Source of the DNA: Isoetes taiwanensis
Lineage: Eukaryota > Streptophyta > Lycopodiopsida > Isoetales > Isoetaceae
DNA length: 64,000 nucleotides
Direction: 5' to 3'
Assembly (NCBI GenBank): GCA_021234155.1
Contig: JAJEKV010000042.1
Location: forward strand, 3,163,257 to 3,227,256
Within the stretch, counting starts at the first letter, position 1, and every line of letters starts with the position of its first letter. Shown one piece after another: positions 19,163 to 30,355 of this stretch. Both the position numbers and the translations under genes were made by a program. Below the pieces are notes generated by a model. That model ran no database searches, was not told where the DNA came from, and worked only from the letters and a program-made list of their open reading frames with translations.

Positions 19163-21722
19163 GAACTACCCTTTTCCATTGTCTCTGAACTAGAGGTGGG
19201 ATATTTAGTATGTCTGATACTGTTTTTTGCAGAACAATACCTTTTTCATTTGCTGTAAATTTATATCCTCTGCTGACATTTTCAGATGGCTGGTACCAGA
19301 CTTCCTTCTCATTATTGGGATTCCAATGCCATTTTTCCTGCAGTGGGACATTTTGATGTGTAAGTTCTGCCCATGCTTCCTTTACTGCTTGGAGCAGAAT
19401 CTCCACATCACTAACAATTCTTTTCCTTGGGCAAGGGCCTAGGGTCTGGGTTAACTTCTGCAGGGTGGCTTCCCTTGTTGACATTAAGATTCTGTCAAGG
19501 TCCTCCACTACCCTTATTCCCCTTTCATGTAGCCATCTCCACCTAACTTATACCTGTCTTCCCCAATCTGTTGGCCACGAAATTTGATTCTGGGGTTGTG
19601 GAAGAGGAGTTGTTTTTTAAACTGGTTGGGGGTCGCCTGTTCTAGCTGGATCAGCATTGGTTTAAATTGCTCCCATAGATTGAATAGGCCAGCTGAAAAA
19701 CCTTGTAACCCTCTTGCCTTTAGTGGACAGTTAGCAAAAGCCCATAGGGGATCAGGCTTCCATTTGACCCCCTTTTTTTTATCTGGAGTAGCCTTCAATA
19801 ATATATGTCTAAACAGCAGTTTCCATGGCTGTTGACCTGGGGAGAGGGCCCTAGCAAAGAGCTTAAATAACAAGGCTTTAGCCTCAATCAGACCTAAGCC
19901 TCCCAAGTCTTTGGGCAATATTAGGTTTTTCCATCCTATCTTAGATGCAGGATTTACTTCTCCTATCTGTCCTCTCCAGAGATAGATTCTAATACACTTG
20001 GTGATCTCTTCCAGATATTGCTTTTTGACCACCCACCCACTTGTGAGATACCATAGGGAACCCAGAATGATACTATTGATGACAGTGGCTCTGGCTGGCA
20101 GTGACAGTCCTTTGTTGGCCCATTTGGCCAGATGGTTTTTTATTAGAGCTACCATGTGTATTTCCTGGTCTCCCTTGTTTATGTCAGGCCCCACTTGGAA
20201 ACCCAGATATCTTACCGTCTCATGATGCTCCAACCATTTGAAACCCCTGTTGTTCCCCCAATTTGGCCTTTATTTATTGGAAACCCATATTCCATAGGAT
20301 TTGCTCCAGTTTATGGCAGCCCCCGAGGCCTGGCAGAAGGTGGATAGACATGCTTCCATTTTTTTCAAGTTCTTTTCTGTGCCATTGATAAAGAGTGTTG
20401 TATCATCAGCAAATTCACAATCCCTTAGGTTGGCATCATGTTGAACTAGGTCAATCAAATACTCATTATCATTGGGGAGCTCCAGGCCTTGGGGCCCTCA
20501 TTGCTTGCCATATAGTAACCCAGAGCTTTTGCCATCAGAATGAATAGAGCAGGGGCCAGGGGGCACCCTTGCCTGACAGACCTATGTAGCTGAATTTGCT
20601 TCCCCAAGTACCCATTTATCATGGTTCTGCTTGTGGTCCCCCTGTACAAAATGGAAGTGATTTTCATGAAGTGACTGGAAATTCCAAGTTTTTCTATCAC
20701 CTTTTCCATAAAAGTCCATTCCGTTCTGTCGTACGCCTTTTCAAAGTCCAGCAGGATGATGGCCAAGTCTTTATTGGACTCTATTGCCCATTCTTGGGCT
20801 AGCTTGAGGGTGGCTATATTTTCAAAAATTAGTCTGCCCTTAACAAACCCTGTTTGTGCATTTCTGATAACAGATGGCAGGATTAGTCTTATTGATATAG
20901 CTTTAGCTATAATTTTATATATGGTGCACATCATAGAAATGGGTCTCCAGTTTTTGAGTTCAGTTAAGTCCCCCTTTTTGGGGACTAGAGTGATGCACCC
21001 TTCCAGAAACTCCTGTTCCCATCTCCCTTGTTCTATGGCCATGTTCCATGATTGCAAGATTAAGGGTCCAATCCACTCCCAATTTTTGATAAAGAAAGAT
21101 GGGGGGATGCCATCTAAGCCAGGACTTTTATCCTCATTCAACTCCTGTAAGGCTTTTTTAAGCTCTTCCACAGTGAATGGTTTATTCAAAACTGCATTCA
21201 TGTTTTCATTAATGACTTTGGGCACCTTTTCCAGGGTTTTGGCCAGAGCTAGCAATCTGTTGTGGTCCATGGGAACTGCTTCAAACACATCTACAAAATA
21301 GGTATCCACCATTTCTTGCATTTTGACTCTCTTTGGGTAATGAGTCATCCATTTTGGTCTCTAAAGGCTAGGATTGGAGGGTAGTAGCTTTTCCTTTTAG
21401 TGCCACATAGTGTGCATGAGATAGCTGCCTTTCATTAAGAAGCCAGGTTATACTCCTTTTTTCAAAATAATTTTTTATTTTTTCCTGCTCCACTCTGGCA
21501 ATCTCATCCTTTAATCTAGCTACTTGTCCCCCTTGCCCATTCGTTGTCCCTGTCCCTTTCAATTGTGCTTATGGCTGCTGCCAAGTTGTTTCTGAGGGCA
21601 CGTTCCTTGCCAAGCAATTTCCTTTTTAGCTCAGTCTGCATCTGCCTTGCTTTTGTGGATATGTGCTTGATCAGTCCTCCAGGTCCCTGTTCTTGGTTGA
21701 GATCCCAGAATTCCATGGCCAT
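19163..21722 (-). pseudogene. LINE C ORF2 reverse transcriptase and connection region
   Basis: Segments in order from 21,722: a coiled N-terminal linker (ELKRKLLGKERALRNNL), RT fingers and palm (21,348-20,455: LTELKNWRPISMMCTIYKI, GFVKGRLIFENI, LLDFEKAYDRTEW, RSVRQGCPLAPALFI), the catalytic CEFADDTTLF (about 20,415), then RYLGFQVGPDINK to GEDRYKL (20,233-19,514), and the last piece to 19,137. Frames break near 21,520, 21,350, 20,460 and 19,520, and at the WVSNK stop (about 20,275) shared with copy A. Confidence 0.87.
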
Positions 21723-21725
21723 TCT

Positions 21726-22562
21726 TTAAAGCTCTACATCCTCAGCAATTGTTTTTCTAATACTTGCTTTGCATTTTTCTCCTCCTCTGATGTTATTCTT
21801 ACTTAAGAGAATTAAAGGCCTATGGTCAGAGAAGTCTACATACTCTGTTTTAACTTGCATACCACCTCCCCTGTTACAAAGCCATTCTGTTTCATAAATT
21901 CTATCAAGTCTTTCTTGCACTCGTCTGGAATTTGACACCCAGGTAAATGCAGGATGGCGAGGGGCAAAGTTTTCGTGGGTGAAGCAATCTGTGAGGCCAA
22001 AGTTGAAGCAGATTTCGAACCACACCTCCTTTTCTTCTTCTGACATTTGGAGGTCATTACTTCCCCCCCTTCTATCTTCAAGGTCCTCAAGCATGTTAAA
22101 GTCCCCTAGTATCATTAGGCCTTACAGGTCTCCAGGAATAAGGGGGGCTATCTATTTCCACATGATTGTCCTTTGGTCTGGTTGATCACTATGTGCATAA
22201 ATATTCAGTAGACCAATTCTGTCTCTTCCCATTTTGATTACAATTATTTGTGCTCTGCCCGGGCATAAAATTTGATGGCTTTCAATCAGTGAAACCCATT
22301 TTGGACCAATCACCATGAGAGTGCCACCACCTGCCCTTACATCCATTATGACAGCTAGATTCCAGAAGTGTTTTCCTGATGCTATTTTTCTTCTTTCATT
22401 ACCATCCAATATCTTGGTTTCTTGGATAGCTATTAGATCAAAACAACACGATTCAGCCTCCAGTTCCTTTATGTGCAGTTTGAGTCTATCAAGCTTTGTT
22501 ACTCTGGTATCCCTAGCACTCATACCCTGCACATTCCATGTTAACACATTTAGGCTTATCAT
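21726..22562 (-). pseudogene. LINE C ORF2 endonuclease domain (frameshifted)
   Basis: Starts MISLNVLTWNVQG at 22,562. IAIQETK and NIYAHSDQPDQR follow, then a stop and frameshift near 22,130. The frame resumes with ILGDFNMLED, TWVSNSRRVQERLDRIYETEW and FSDHRPL. Catalytic Glu, Asp-Asn and Asp-His motifs are all recognisable. The ATG overlaps the ORF1 stop in the sequence ATGA, which would suit termination-reinitiation; that mechanism is an inference. Confidence 0.85.
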
Positions 22563-24963
22563 TGTGGGACAATAATCCCTCTACTTCTGAGGGTTTCTCG
22601 TTCAAACCAGCAGAATTCATCATTAGGCACTCCTCTTGATCCTCTCTCTCCAATTAATATTAGGAATCTGGTTCCATTGAGGGTGGCAACAATTGACCTT
22701 AGTCTGAAAGATTTCTCAGTCCATTGAGTGTTATTGAAGACCAGGTCCAGGGCTATTTTGTCCCTTTCCTTCATTTCATCAGGGAGCATTGCAATAGGGA
22801 ATTCCCCTGTGTTCTTATTTGCCAGCCACATCTTCTCCTGCTGGTTGGGTATGTCTTCTATTTCCATATTCTCCACACTATTTATTTTGTTCCCTTCCAT
22901 GTTGAGGGCTTGGGTTCCCTCTGCCATAGAGTCTGTTTCAGGTAGTTTTTCCTTTTTTACCCATTTCTTGAGAACTCTGGGTTTTTTTGCCTTTCTCTGA
23001 GGAACATTTTGCAGGCCTTCCCAATCTTTATTCTGTTGTTCTTGCATCTGTATCTCCCTGTTCTATTTTTTGCTGGAAAATTCCCCGTTGTCCCCAATTT
23101 CTCTTTTGCTAGGAGTATTGTTGATTTCCAAGTTTTTTCTGCCCTCACTCCAGTCAGCTTGCTTTGTTTGTGTTTCCCATTTTGCCCTGAGGGTCGGGCA
23201 GTCTCTTTTCCAATGGCCATATTCTCTGCAGTAGTAGCAGGCCTCACCCGAGTTAAGGACCTCTATATTAATACTTCCCCCCCCCTTGTTATAGAAGAAG
23301 GGATTTTGCCAGAGGTGTCTGTTAGGATGGTCACTTTTGCTTTTCCCCTGACTCCCATTTCCCCTATGTTTTCCAACCCAAAAACCACTTCTCCAAAGCT
23401 GTTGATTGCTCTATTCATTATTCTTGGGATACGCAGTTCCCCTGGGATGTTAGAAAGAAGAATTTGTACTTCTTGTTGCATCATTCTCTCTCCTTTTTGT
23501 AGGTCAAATTTCTCCACCCATGGGTAAATTGTGGCTCTAATTCCCTTAATATCAGCCAGTCTTTTTCTTTCCAGAAGACCTTTAACCTCCTTGCTGTCAC
23601 TAAGAACAATCTTGAACCATGCTGAGCTTAGAGAAGAGCACCTAACTCCAGTGACATTGGACATTTGAGCATCAGCATCCAGACATTTGAGTGCTTAAGC
23701 AGTATGGCACTATTCTTTAATTTTTGAGCTTCTATTTCAATAAGGTTCAGTTCTTCTTCACTCAGTACTATGCAATACAAAGAGTTACCTGTGTTTTCTT
23801 TTGGCTCCTCTGGACCTAGAGATACTGCTTCATTGGGTGCCTCTGATTGATCCTTTTTGTATCCCATTGATGCTCTCAATTGACCTCCATGACTTGGGCC
23901 TGCCTCATCAGGTACAAGTTTGGCTTTTCCTTTTGTGTCATGGTCGGGGGTTTTTGGCTTTGTCTCCACTACTTCTCTCATTTTATCCTGTAAGGGTGAT
24001 CCCGAATTACCATGACTTGGGCCTGCCTCAGTAGGAGTTTGCGCTTCCTCATCTTTCTTTTTAAATTTTAGCACTTCTGGAAATAACTGGAGGTGTGTTA
24101 TCTCCCTCACCATTGCAAAACTTTGGGCTGCAGGGGTTGCAGCCAATACCCCAATAGTGTCCATTAGGTCTGCAGGGGTTGCAGACATTACCCCATGGTT
24201 CGGGGCTGCAGGGGTTGCAGCCATTACCCCAAGACTTTTGACTGCAGGGGTTGCAGTCCTTACCCCAGATTCAGCTCTTAGATCCTTGCTTTGAATTTGT
24301 TTGCCGTGGCTAGGTCCCACTCCATCTATTGTTGGATTGATTCCCTCTTGAAGCTTTATGAGTGGCCTAATGCTCATTGGCTTATAGACCACAACTTCTT
24401 TTCCTTTTGTGCAATCATTTTTAGTATCATTTGTGACTGAAATCTGGTCATTTTCTCCTTTGTTTTTCGCTTCTGCTTTTGCCATTTGATATTCCTTGTA
24501 TGTCTCTTGAAATCCTTTTGTTTGATCTTCGTATCTTTTTCTGTTTAACCCCTGTGGTCTCTTCTTACTTCTGGCTTTTCCCTTCTTTGATTTTTTTGCC
24601 AGAGGGGCGTCAGACTCCGGTTCTTCTTCCGAAGATACGATCAGCAAGGAAGGGCGTTCGGCTCTCGATTTTTTTCCCTTCTTCCCTTGTTCTGCCTCGA
24701 GCTTCACTATTATCACTGCTGTTAGGGGGACTTTTGCTAATTTTTCCTTTTTTCCCCTTTGGCAGTTTTGAGCTTGACGTTTCTGCTGCTTTGTTTTTCA
24801 GCTTGTTTCTTGGAGAGGATCTGATGGCTATCGCAGGGGTACCTTCGGGTTGTTCTTCATTTGGGGGCTCCTCCTGCTCAGCCGATTTTGCTCTTTCATG
24901 TTCCCTTGCATGTTTGCATTTCATTCTGTTCAGCACAAATGTCACCACGTTTGAGCAAGCCAT
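22559..24963 (-). pseudogene. LINE C ORF1
   Basis: Same architecture as in copy B: MACSN start at 24,963, basic low-complexity head, KRPQGLNRKRYEDQTKGF, four GVMAATPA-type repeats (24,270-24,120), LSEEELNLIEIEAQKLKNSA, MSNVTGVRCSSLSSAWFKI, a degraded zinc-knuckle region near 23,220, and the end SRGIIVPQ at 22,559. About 30 bp encoding the EEVLRWFNAQ segment are missing near 23,670, and other frameshifts lie at about 24,710 and 23,050. Non-functional. Confidence 0.85.
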
Positions 24964-25505
24964 CAGGTGAAGCTTTTCGATTTCCAGGGCAAATTTGTTC
25001 CAAATCCCTTTTAAGGCAGCTAAGAGACCGATTCTGCAACAGGGTGAACAATATCCCTGCACTATTACAGAGTACCGAAAGGATTTGTTTTCCCAAAACA
25101 CACAACCTCAAATGTAGCTAAACTATGTTTCCCCTGCAACCTTTGTACTCAACAAAGCTAATGAAAATCGAGCAAAATGGGGCTCAAACGAAAGCGCTTG
25201 TGCAGCTCAATGCGATTCCGCAAGCCAATCACCCAACACTGATGTCCAGATTCACGAAAATTTCCTGTTAGATCACGCACCGATTCTCTTCCGGAAGCTT
25301 GACGTTTACGGGCAAGGGAGAGACGGGTGGTCAGCTCATACCAGTGTACTGGTGGCAGGGGTCCGTTAGTATAGGTGGCAATATTGGGTTGGCCCTTTGG
25401 GGCCACCCATACCCCATACGCGTGGGAAGGGAATGGGCGGGGGAAAAAAAAAAAGGGGGGGGGGGGGAGGGAGAAGGGTGATGAAAAAAGGGGAAGGGGG
25501 AGGGG

Positions 25506-26507
25506 TCCTATCAAGCCATAACTAAAGAACCTAACTCTGTGATTTAGATTAAATCTTATTCTTTAGTTCTTCTATGATATGTATGTGATGATGATCTCTG
25601 TGGAATCATTGTATTGGGAAGGGGGGTAGAGGCCTTAAAAGCCTAGTTGTTTGACGCTCCTAGCCAGCCCTCTTTAATGCACTATTAAATTCGGCCTGTG
25701 TACAAGAGCCACACCTGGTTGTGGGTGGAGGGGCCAGACTGGCTTACAAGGAGGTTCATGTCCTGACTCATGATCACGTCCCTCTGGTAGTAAAGCCTAT
25801 CGGGGACTACAGTGCACTAGACCTAATGCTCTGCCACTGCATGCGGGCTTTGCATGGATTCGACACTCTTGGGGTGGTGTACACCTTCCATGGAGTTCAG
25901 TCGAGTACGGGCAGTGGCCCTCTAGTCACCTTGAGTCAGCATGCCAGCCTCTGGTGGGAGCAATCCCTACCTGCCCCATCGGAACTGGGGAGATGCAACC
26001 CAGGAGTAGCCCCTCTAGCTACGCATCCGGCGGGCTACAGTCAGGTCCCAAGACCTTTCAACCTACTTTGCAAAGTGTGCACAGAAGGGGCGAATGGAGT
26101 GGACTACCTTAAGCCATGTTCTTATGCCAGCCAAATCCATTTGCCATGAATTCTGTCTGCAATGACTTCTGGAGGCCCAAGCCGTCAGTCATCCCCTTTG
26201 AGTCTGAGCCTTGGGTAGGATCTCCATATGTGATGCACTGATCTTTGTCTATGCAGATATGTGGTGAGCCATCCTTCGTGATGGCTATGTGATGTTGATG
26301 TATTTGTACTTACATGTATGTTTACGCTTCCGCAGCTAGGTAGGCCCTGAGGGAGATAGGGTAAAATGACCCCTTCATTCTTTCCACTGGAACTCGTCAA
26401 GGTTGCAGTGATACGTGGAGGGCTTTGTATCAGCATGGAGCTAGTATGGGGGGTGAACTCCTGTTTGTATACGGTGAGTGCACCGTATATGAGTAGGGGA
26501 CGTCACA
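25506..26507 (+). repeat. 5' LTR (5'-truncated)
   Basis: Ends in ...gacgtcaca just before the PBS. It shares with 32,340-33,500 the words tgtattgggaaggggggtagag, ggagatgcaaccca, tgcaaagtgtgc and gtgagccatccttcg in the same order, at overall low identity. Its start coincides with the end of LINE C, and the upstream part (including a TATA box present at 32,027 in the other LTR) is missing. Confidence 0.65.
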
Positions 26508-26508
26508 G

Positions 26509-26520
26509 TGGTATCAGAGC
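26509..26520 (+). promoter_or_regulatory. Primer-binding site, initiator tRNA-Met
   Basis: TGGTATCAGAGC, the classic plant PBS complementary to the 3' end of tRNA-iMet, lies two bases after the LTR end. Confidence 0.9.
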
Positions 26521-26715
26521 AATGTTCTTGGAGACCAAGAGCAAAGCACTGGCTATGATCCCAGTAGTACTAACTTAGTAGAATTCTCAACCTCGAAAAA
26601 GTGGGGAAAATTTTTCTCATTTTTTGTAGTTTATGCTAAGCTAGTAACAGTTAGAAGAATTGAAAAAAAAAAACCAAACTAAAAAGTTGAACTAAATTTT
26701 GACCGTGTGGAAAAA

Positions 26716-26783
26716 TTGCTCATGGTATGCGCCAGAGCATCGACCTAAAATTTAGGTCAGGCCCCATGCGCACACCATGAGTA
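26716..26783 (+). repeat. Leader hairpin 1
   Basis: Imperfect inverted repeat. The arms begin with ttgctcatggtatgcgc and end with gcgcacaccatgagtaa, with an inner stem gacctaaa/tttaggtc. The same stem sequences recur at 26,930-26,998. Confidence 0.8.
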
Positions 26784-26929
26784 ACCCTACCACATTCACC
26801 TTGAAACTTGAAGAATTGGAACAAGATAATATGCTAGATCGAGTTTTAAGGTAAGGTTTAGCTAGATTTGTATATCACACCCCTAGGAATATGTCTAGAA
26901 GTTATATAATCTTAGTCAAAAATGCAAAA

Positions 26930-26998
26930 TTACTCACAGTATGCGCCAGAGCCTTGATCTAAATATTAGATCAGCCCTCTTGCGCACACCATGAGTAA
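26930..26998 (+). repeat. Leader hairpin 2
   Basis: Imperfect inverted repeat with arms ttactcacagtatgcgc and gcgcacaccatgagtaa and inner stem tgatctaa/ttagatca. It is a diverged sister of hairpin 1, with paired changes in the inner stem. Confidence 0.8.
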
Positions 26999-27210
26999 TT
27001 TTACTTAGAAAACTCTAAAGAAAGTACATGTTTTAAGTTAATAGGTGCCTTGACACATGAAAATGAGTAACTTAGAATTTGACCTAAAATTTGCCCAAAC
27101 TATAAATAGACCCAAACCCTTCTCATTTGTAGACTTTCTGCTTAGAAGTTAGCTCCCGCACTTTGAGGCGATTTTTAGGCGCCAGAGCTCCGATTGACGT
27201 GAAGTAAAGC

Positions 27211-27551
27211 ATGGCGCGCATGAAACAGATGGCACGAAAATATCGCCAGGCGAACAACCCAGCGCCCAAGACCAGAGGAGGATTCCGCAGCTACTTCGAG
27301 AGCAGCTTCTCGCCAGAGGAGACCAACCCTCGTCAGCAGGGGAAAGTACTTCTGACGACTCACAGGTACAGGAGTCGAGGCAAGAATCATTAGAGGAGCT
27401 GGCTAACACCATCAACCAGGAGTTAGACGAAGGAGCAGAGGTGGAATCAGAGGGCTCAACAGATGAGGAAACTCAAGAAGTGTTCGAGGAAATTGAAGAG
27501 GAGATACGACAGCAAGAGATGCCTTGGGAAGAGAAATGTATGGAGTACTAA
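27211..27551 (+). pseudogene. Gag N-terminus with histone H3 tail-like start
   Basis: The first ten codons give MARMKQMARK, which is the H3 N-terminus MARTKQTARK with both Thr codons (ACG) changed to Met (ATG), as expected from CpG deamination. A frame of 60 codons follows. One frameshift near 27,345 leads to an acidic stretch (GESTSDDSQVQESRQESLEE ... EEIEEEIRQQ) ending at 27,551. A TATA-like ctataaatagaccc lies at about 27,101. The position after PBS and leader identifies it as gag; the capsid region downstream is not recognisable. Confidence 0.6.
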
Positions 27552-28379
27552 AATTATATACATTTGCTGACAAATATCCAACTTATCGGAACCTCTTCGT
27601 GAGCTTGATCACCTCGCTAAGCAGGATTCAATAATAGGATAATCATTGACCATGTATATGACAAATACCTCCACAAATAAGGAATAATCCGACCAAATGA
27701 AGAGAAGGAATCTAACAAGTCCGGCCAACTTCTTAGATGGCATCAACTCAAAGATGGGACTATTTTAAGAGGGTAATAATCAAGAAAGGAGGGATCCTAG
27801 AGTATAGATTAGATCTAAAACAAGAATAATTATTTAATTGCTAGTTTTGTGTCCAAAAGAAATATTATATCGACAAAATCTTTTGGCCATAGGATTTACG
27901 TAAATAACACTTTAACCTGTAACCTTGCACCTCCTAGATGGCGGACATCTTTAAGAGCAAGACTCTTATGTCAAAATCTAGGCCAGTAATTATGGCAAGA
28001 CTGAGTAATTAGTAGCACCAAAGGAACAAGAGTCAAGTTCGACATCAACCTTAAGTAGAGCAAAGTGAATCATCGGCACCAAGTTATGTACATCAGCAAG
28101 TATGACCTCATAATAGACATGGAATATTAAAGCCGGCTAAGGCAATAATTGATTATCATAAGCAAGAGATGTCTACCTAGCACCAAATGGCAATCAACTC
28201 ACAATTAAAGTTAAGGAAGTAATTTCAGTCATGTAACGCATGTCAATGAAGCAATTACTTAAGTGAAGAATGAGGTCGTACATACTTAAGCTACAAGTCG
28301 TCGACCCCGACAACAAGAGTAAGAAGGAAGATGCTACTTTGGAACAGTTGCCTTGGTCGATTGCTAAGTTAATTAAGAA
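27552..28379 (+). other. Degraded internal region of the Ty3 element
   Basis: AT-rich with many stops. It presumably corresponds to the rest of gag and protease, but no motif (CCHC knuckle or D-T/S-G) could be read. Confidence 0.5.
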
Positions 28380-28965
28380 GTCCCACGATATATCTCTGGA
28401 TGAATTTGAGAGCTTTCGCTCTATAGAGACGTAGAGTGTGAAATCACTCTTGCTCCAGATGCAGAGCCGACCAGCAAAGCTCTTTATAGAATGAGCATCA
28501 CCGAGCTAGCATAGCTCAAGAAGCAGTTGTATGAGTTGCTCGACTTGGGGATTCATTCGTGCAGGATGGAAGTCGGAAGATGTATATCAACCATCGGCAT
28601 TTCAATAAGTAGATGACATAATGGATCAGCTTCAAGGCGCAAGATCTTCTCCAAAATCGACTTAAGGTCGAGATATCATCAAAATAAGGATCAAGGAGGT
28701 AGATAGTCATGACACCACTTCAGGACGTGGTATGGGCACTAAGAGTTGCTAGTGCCTAGTAATGGCCCTTGGTCTATCGAATGCTCCAACGACTTTTACG
28801 CGCTTCAAGAATGACATCTTCAGAGATTTCTTAGACGAGTTCGTCATCGTTTTTTTCTTCGATGACATCATGATCTACAGCAAATCAGTGGAGGAGCATG
28901 CAGTCCAATTGAGGAGAGTCTTGGAGAAGTTAAGATGGCGCAACTTGTTGGCAAGCTTTTGAAGT
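28380..28965 (+). pseudogene. Ty3 reverse transcriptase fragment
   Basis: Pieces of the RT domain are readable: ALYRMSITELA.LKKQLYELLDLG (finger region), a degraded DLRSGY segment, and a cleaner part GLSNAPTTFTRF, then the catalytic FFDDIMIYSKSVEEHAVQLR (normally VFFDDILIYS). One extra Phe lies before the active site. The sequence stops after VLEKLR; the RT connection and RNase H are absent and integrase follows. Confidence 0.8.
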
Positions 28966-29189
28966 ATCATTATGCAATGCAATCCACATTGATAAGCAAA
29001 TTCGGCAAGAAGATAGAAGCAGCCATTTTTCCTAGCATGGAGTTCAAGCACATATGGGCTAGTCTTTGCAAGTGTGCAAAGACAGTTAAGGAAAGAGAGA
29101 CCTTTAAACATTTTACAAAGGGAAGGCAATCTTTTATATCACAAGAACAAGCTATGCATGCCTAAAGCATAAGGAGTAAGGAAGCTAAT

Positions 29190-30355
29190 CTTCTATTACC
29201 GGCCATGCAGGATTTATAAAGGTCTACTTCAAGATTAGAAGTAGGTACTTCTGGTGGGGCATGAAGAAATAGATAGCGAGATATATCCAAGAATACCAGT
29301 TATGTCAGTAGACAAAGGCAGAATAACTTCGAATCCTGGGAGTTTTGGAACCTTGGGCGGTGCCAGCGCCAAGTGGGAAGTCGTCAGCATGGATTTTACA
29401 GTGGGTTTTCCAAGGACAACAAGGAGCTTTGATGCCTCGATGGTTGTGATAGATAAGTTATCTAAAAGGGCACATTCTTCCCATGCTGCACAACAGACAC
29501 ATCTTCGGATCTAGCCTTGTTATCCACCAATGGGTGAAAGCATGTTAGGGCCTACATAAAAAATTACCAAAAAGGTACTTTTCTGTGTACTTCTGTGCAA
29601 GTACATAATTGTATTTTAAAGTACCTAGACTACAAGATTGACTAAAAGAAATTGTGTTATGTTCAAGAGTAGTAGTACATACATGTTGTAAGGTACTTTG
29701 TGATGTCAAGAAGATGTTAAGAACTCAAATATATCATCATCTTTGACTACCCAGAGTATTTTCTAGGTAGTTTCCAAAACATGTAGGCCCTAACATGCTC
29801 TTACCCCAATGAGACTTTTTTAATTGCATGGAATGCACAGGGCGATCATCACTGATAGAGATCCGAAGTTCTTCAGCGCCTTTTAGCAAGACTTCTTCAA
29901 CACGATCTGCACCAAGTTGTAGAGGAGTTTTGCTTATTTAACCGCAGTCAGATGGGCAAATGGAGTGCATCAACAGAACCTTGGAGGACAATTTGATAAA
30001 CTATGTATGGAACGAGCAATTCAAATGGGCCGATTACATCCACCTAGTCGAGTTGCGTACAATAATACGAAGCAAGACTCATCGAAGATGTCTCCCTTCA
30101 TGATCAGTTACGGTTATCAATGCTTGACCCCAGATACGTGGCACAATCTAGTGTCCAAGGTGAAAGTTTCTCAGCAACGACGGCAGATATGCAGCAGCTT
30201 GTGGTAGAAATGCGAGAATATCTTCAAACAGCAAGAGCACATCAGAAGAGTCTAGCAAATAGACATAAAACTCCTCGAGAGTTTGTCGTGGGAGATAATG
30301 GCACAAGTAAATTTCAAGCAAGCGAAGCTTCAAATCAGCAATTGTAGAAAGCTTG
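29190..30355 (+). pseudogene. Ty3 integrase, interrupted by a MITE
   Basis: The zinc-binding end is seen as SRYFWWGMKK.IARYIQEYQLCQ. The catalytic core starts KWEVVSMDFTVGFPRTTRSF (first Asp) with MVVIDKLSKRAH, is cut by the insertion at 29,533-29,805, and continues LHGMHRAIITDRDPKFF (second Asp) and QSDGQMECINRTLEDNLINY (catalytic Glu as in TERVNRTLED). Then come the SPF-type segment and a coiled stretch VVEMREYLQTARAHQKSLAN. Stops and frameshifts lie throughout. The enzyme would join retroelement cDNA to host DNA; this copy is dead. Confidence 0.85.
29533..29805. mobile_element. 273-bp MITE inserted in the integrase
   Basis: The termini are inverted repeats: ggtgaaagcatgttagggcctacat at the left and its near-perfect complement at the right (17 central bases, catgttagggcctacat, perfect). 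Both sides are flanked by ccaatg (29,527-29,532 and 29,806-29,811), a likely 6-bp target duplication. No coding capacity. It splits the integrase between the first and second catalytic Asp. The superfamily cannot be set from termini alone. Confidence 0.8.

Larger units (their letters stand above)
18628..25505. repeat. Duplicated composite block, copy 2 (undeleted)
   Basis: Starts at caatgggctgtaaaaagcac, matching base 5 onward of the window, and carries the same flank, LINE junction and LINE. It retains the 3.7 kb (20,447-24,142) missing from copy 1. Similarity stops in a G-rich tract at about 25,500, where Ty3 LTR sequence begins. Confidence 0.9.
19163..25505 (-). mobile_element. LINE copy C, L1-type, 3'-truncated
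   Basis: Contains the 5' UTR (24,964-25,505, truncated at the LTR boundary), complete ORF1, endonuclease, RT and the ORF2 connection region. Like copy A it lacks the C-terminal zinc-binding domain and 3' UTR, ending in the same foreign sequence at about 19,160. Multiple frameshifts and a stop shared with A make it inactive. It is closer to A than to B or D. Confidence 0.9.
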
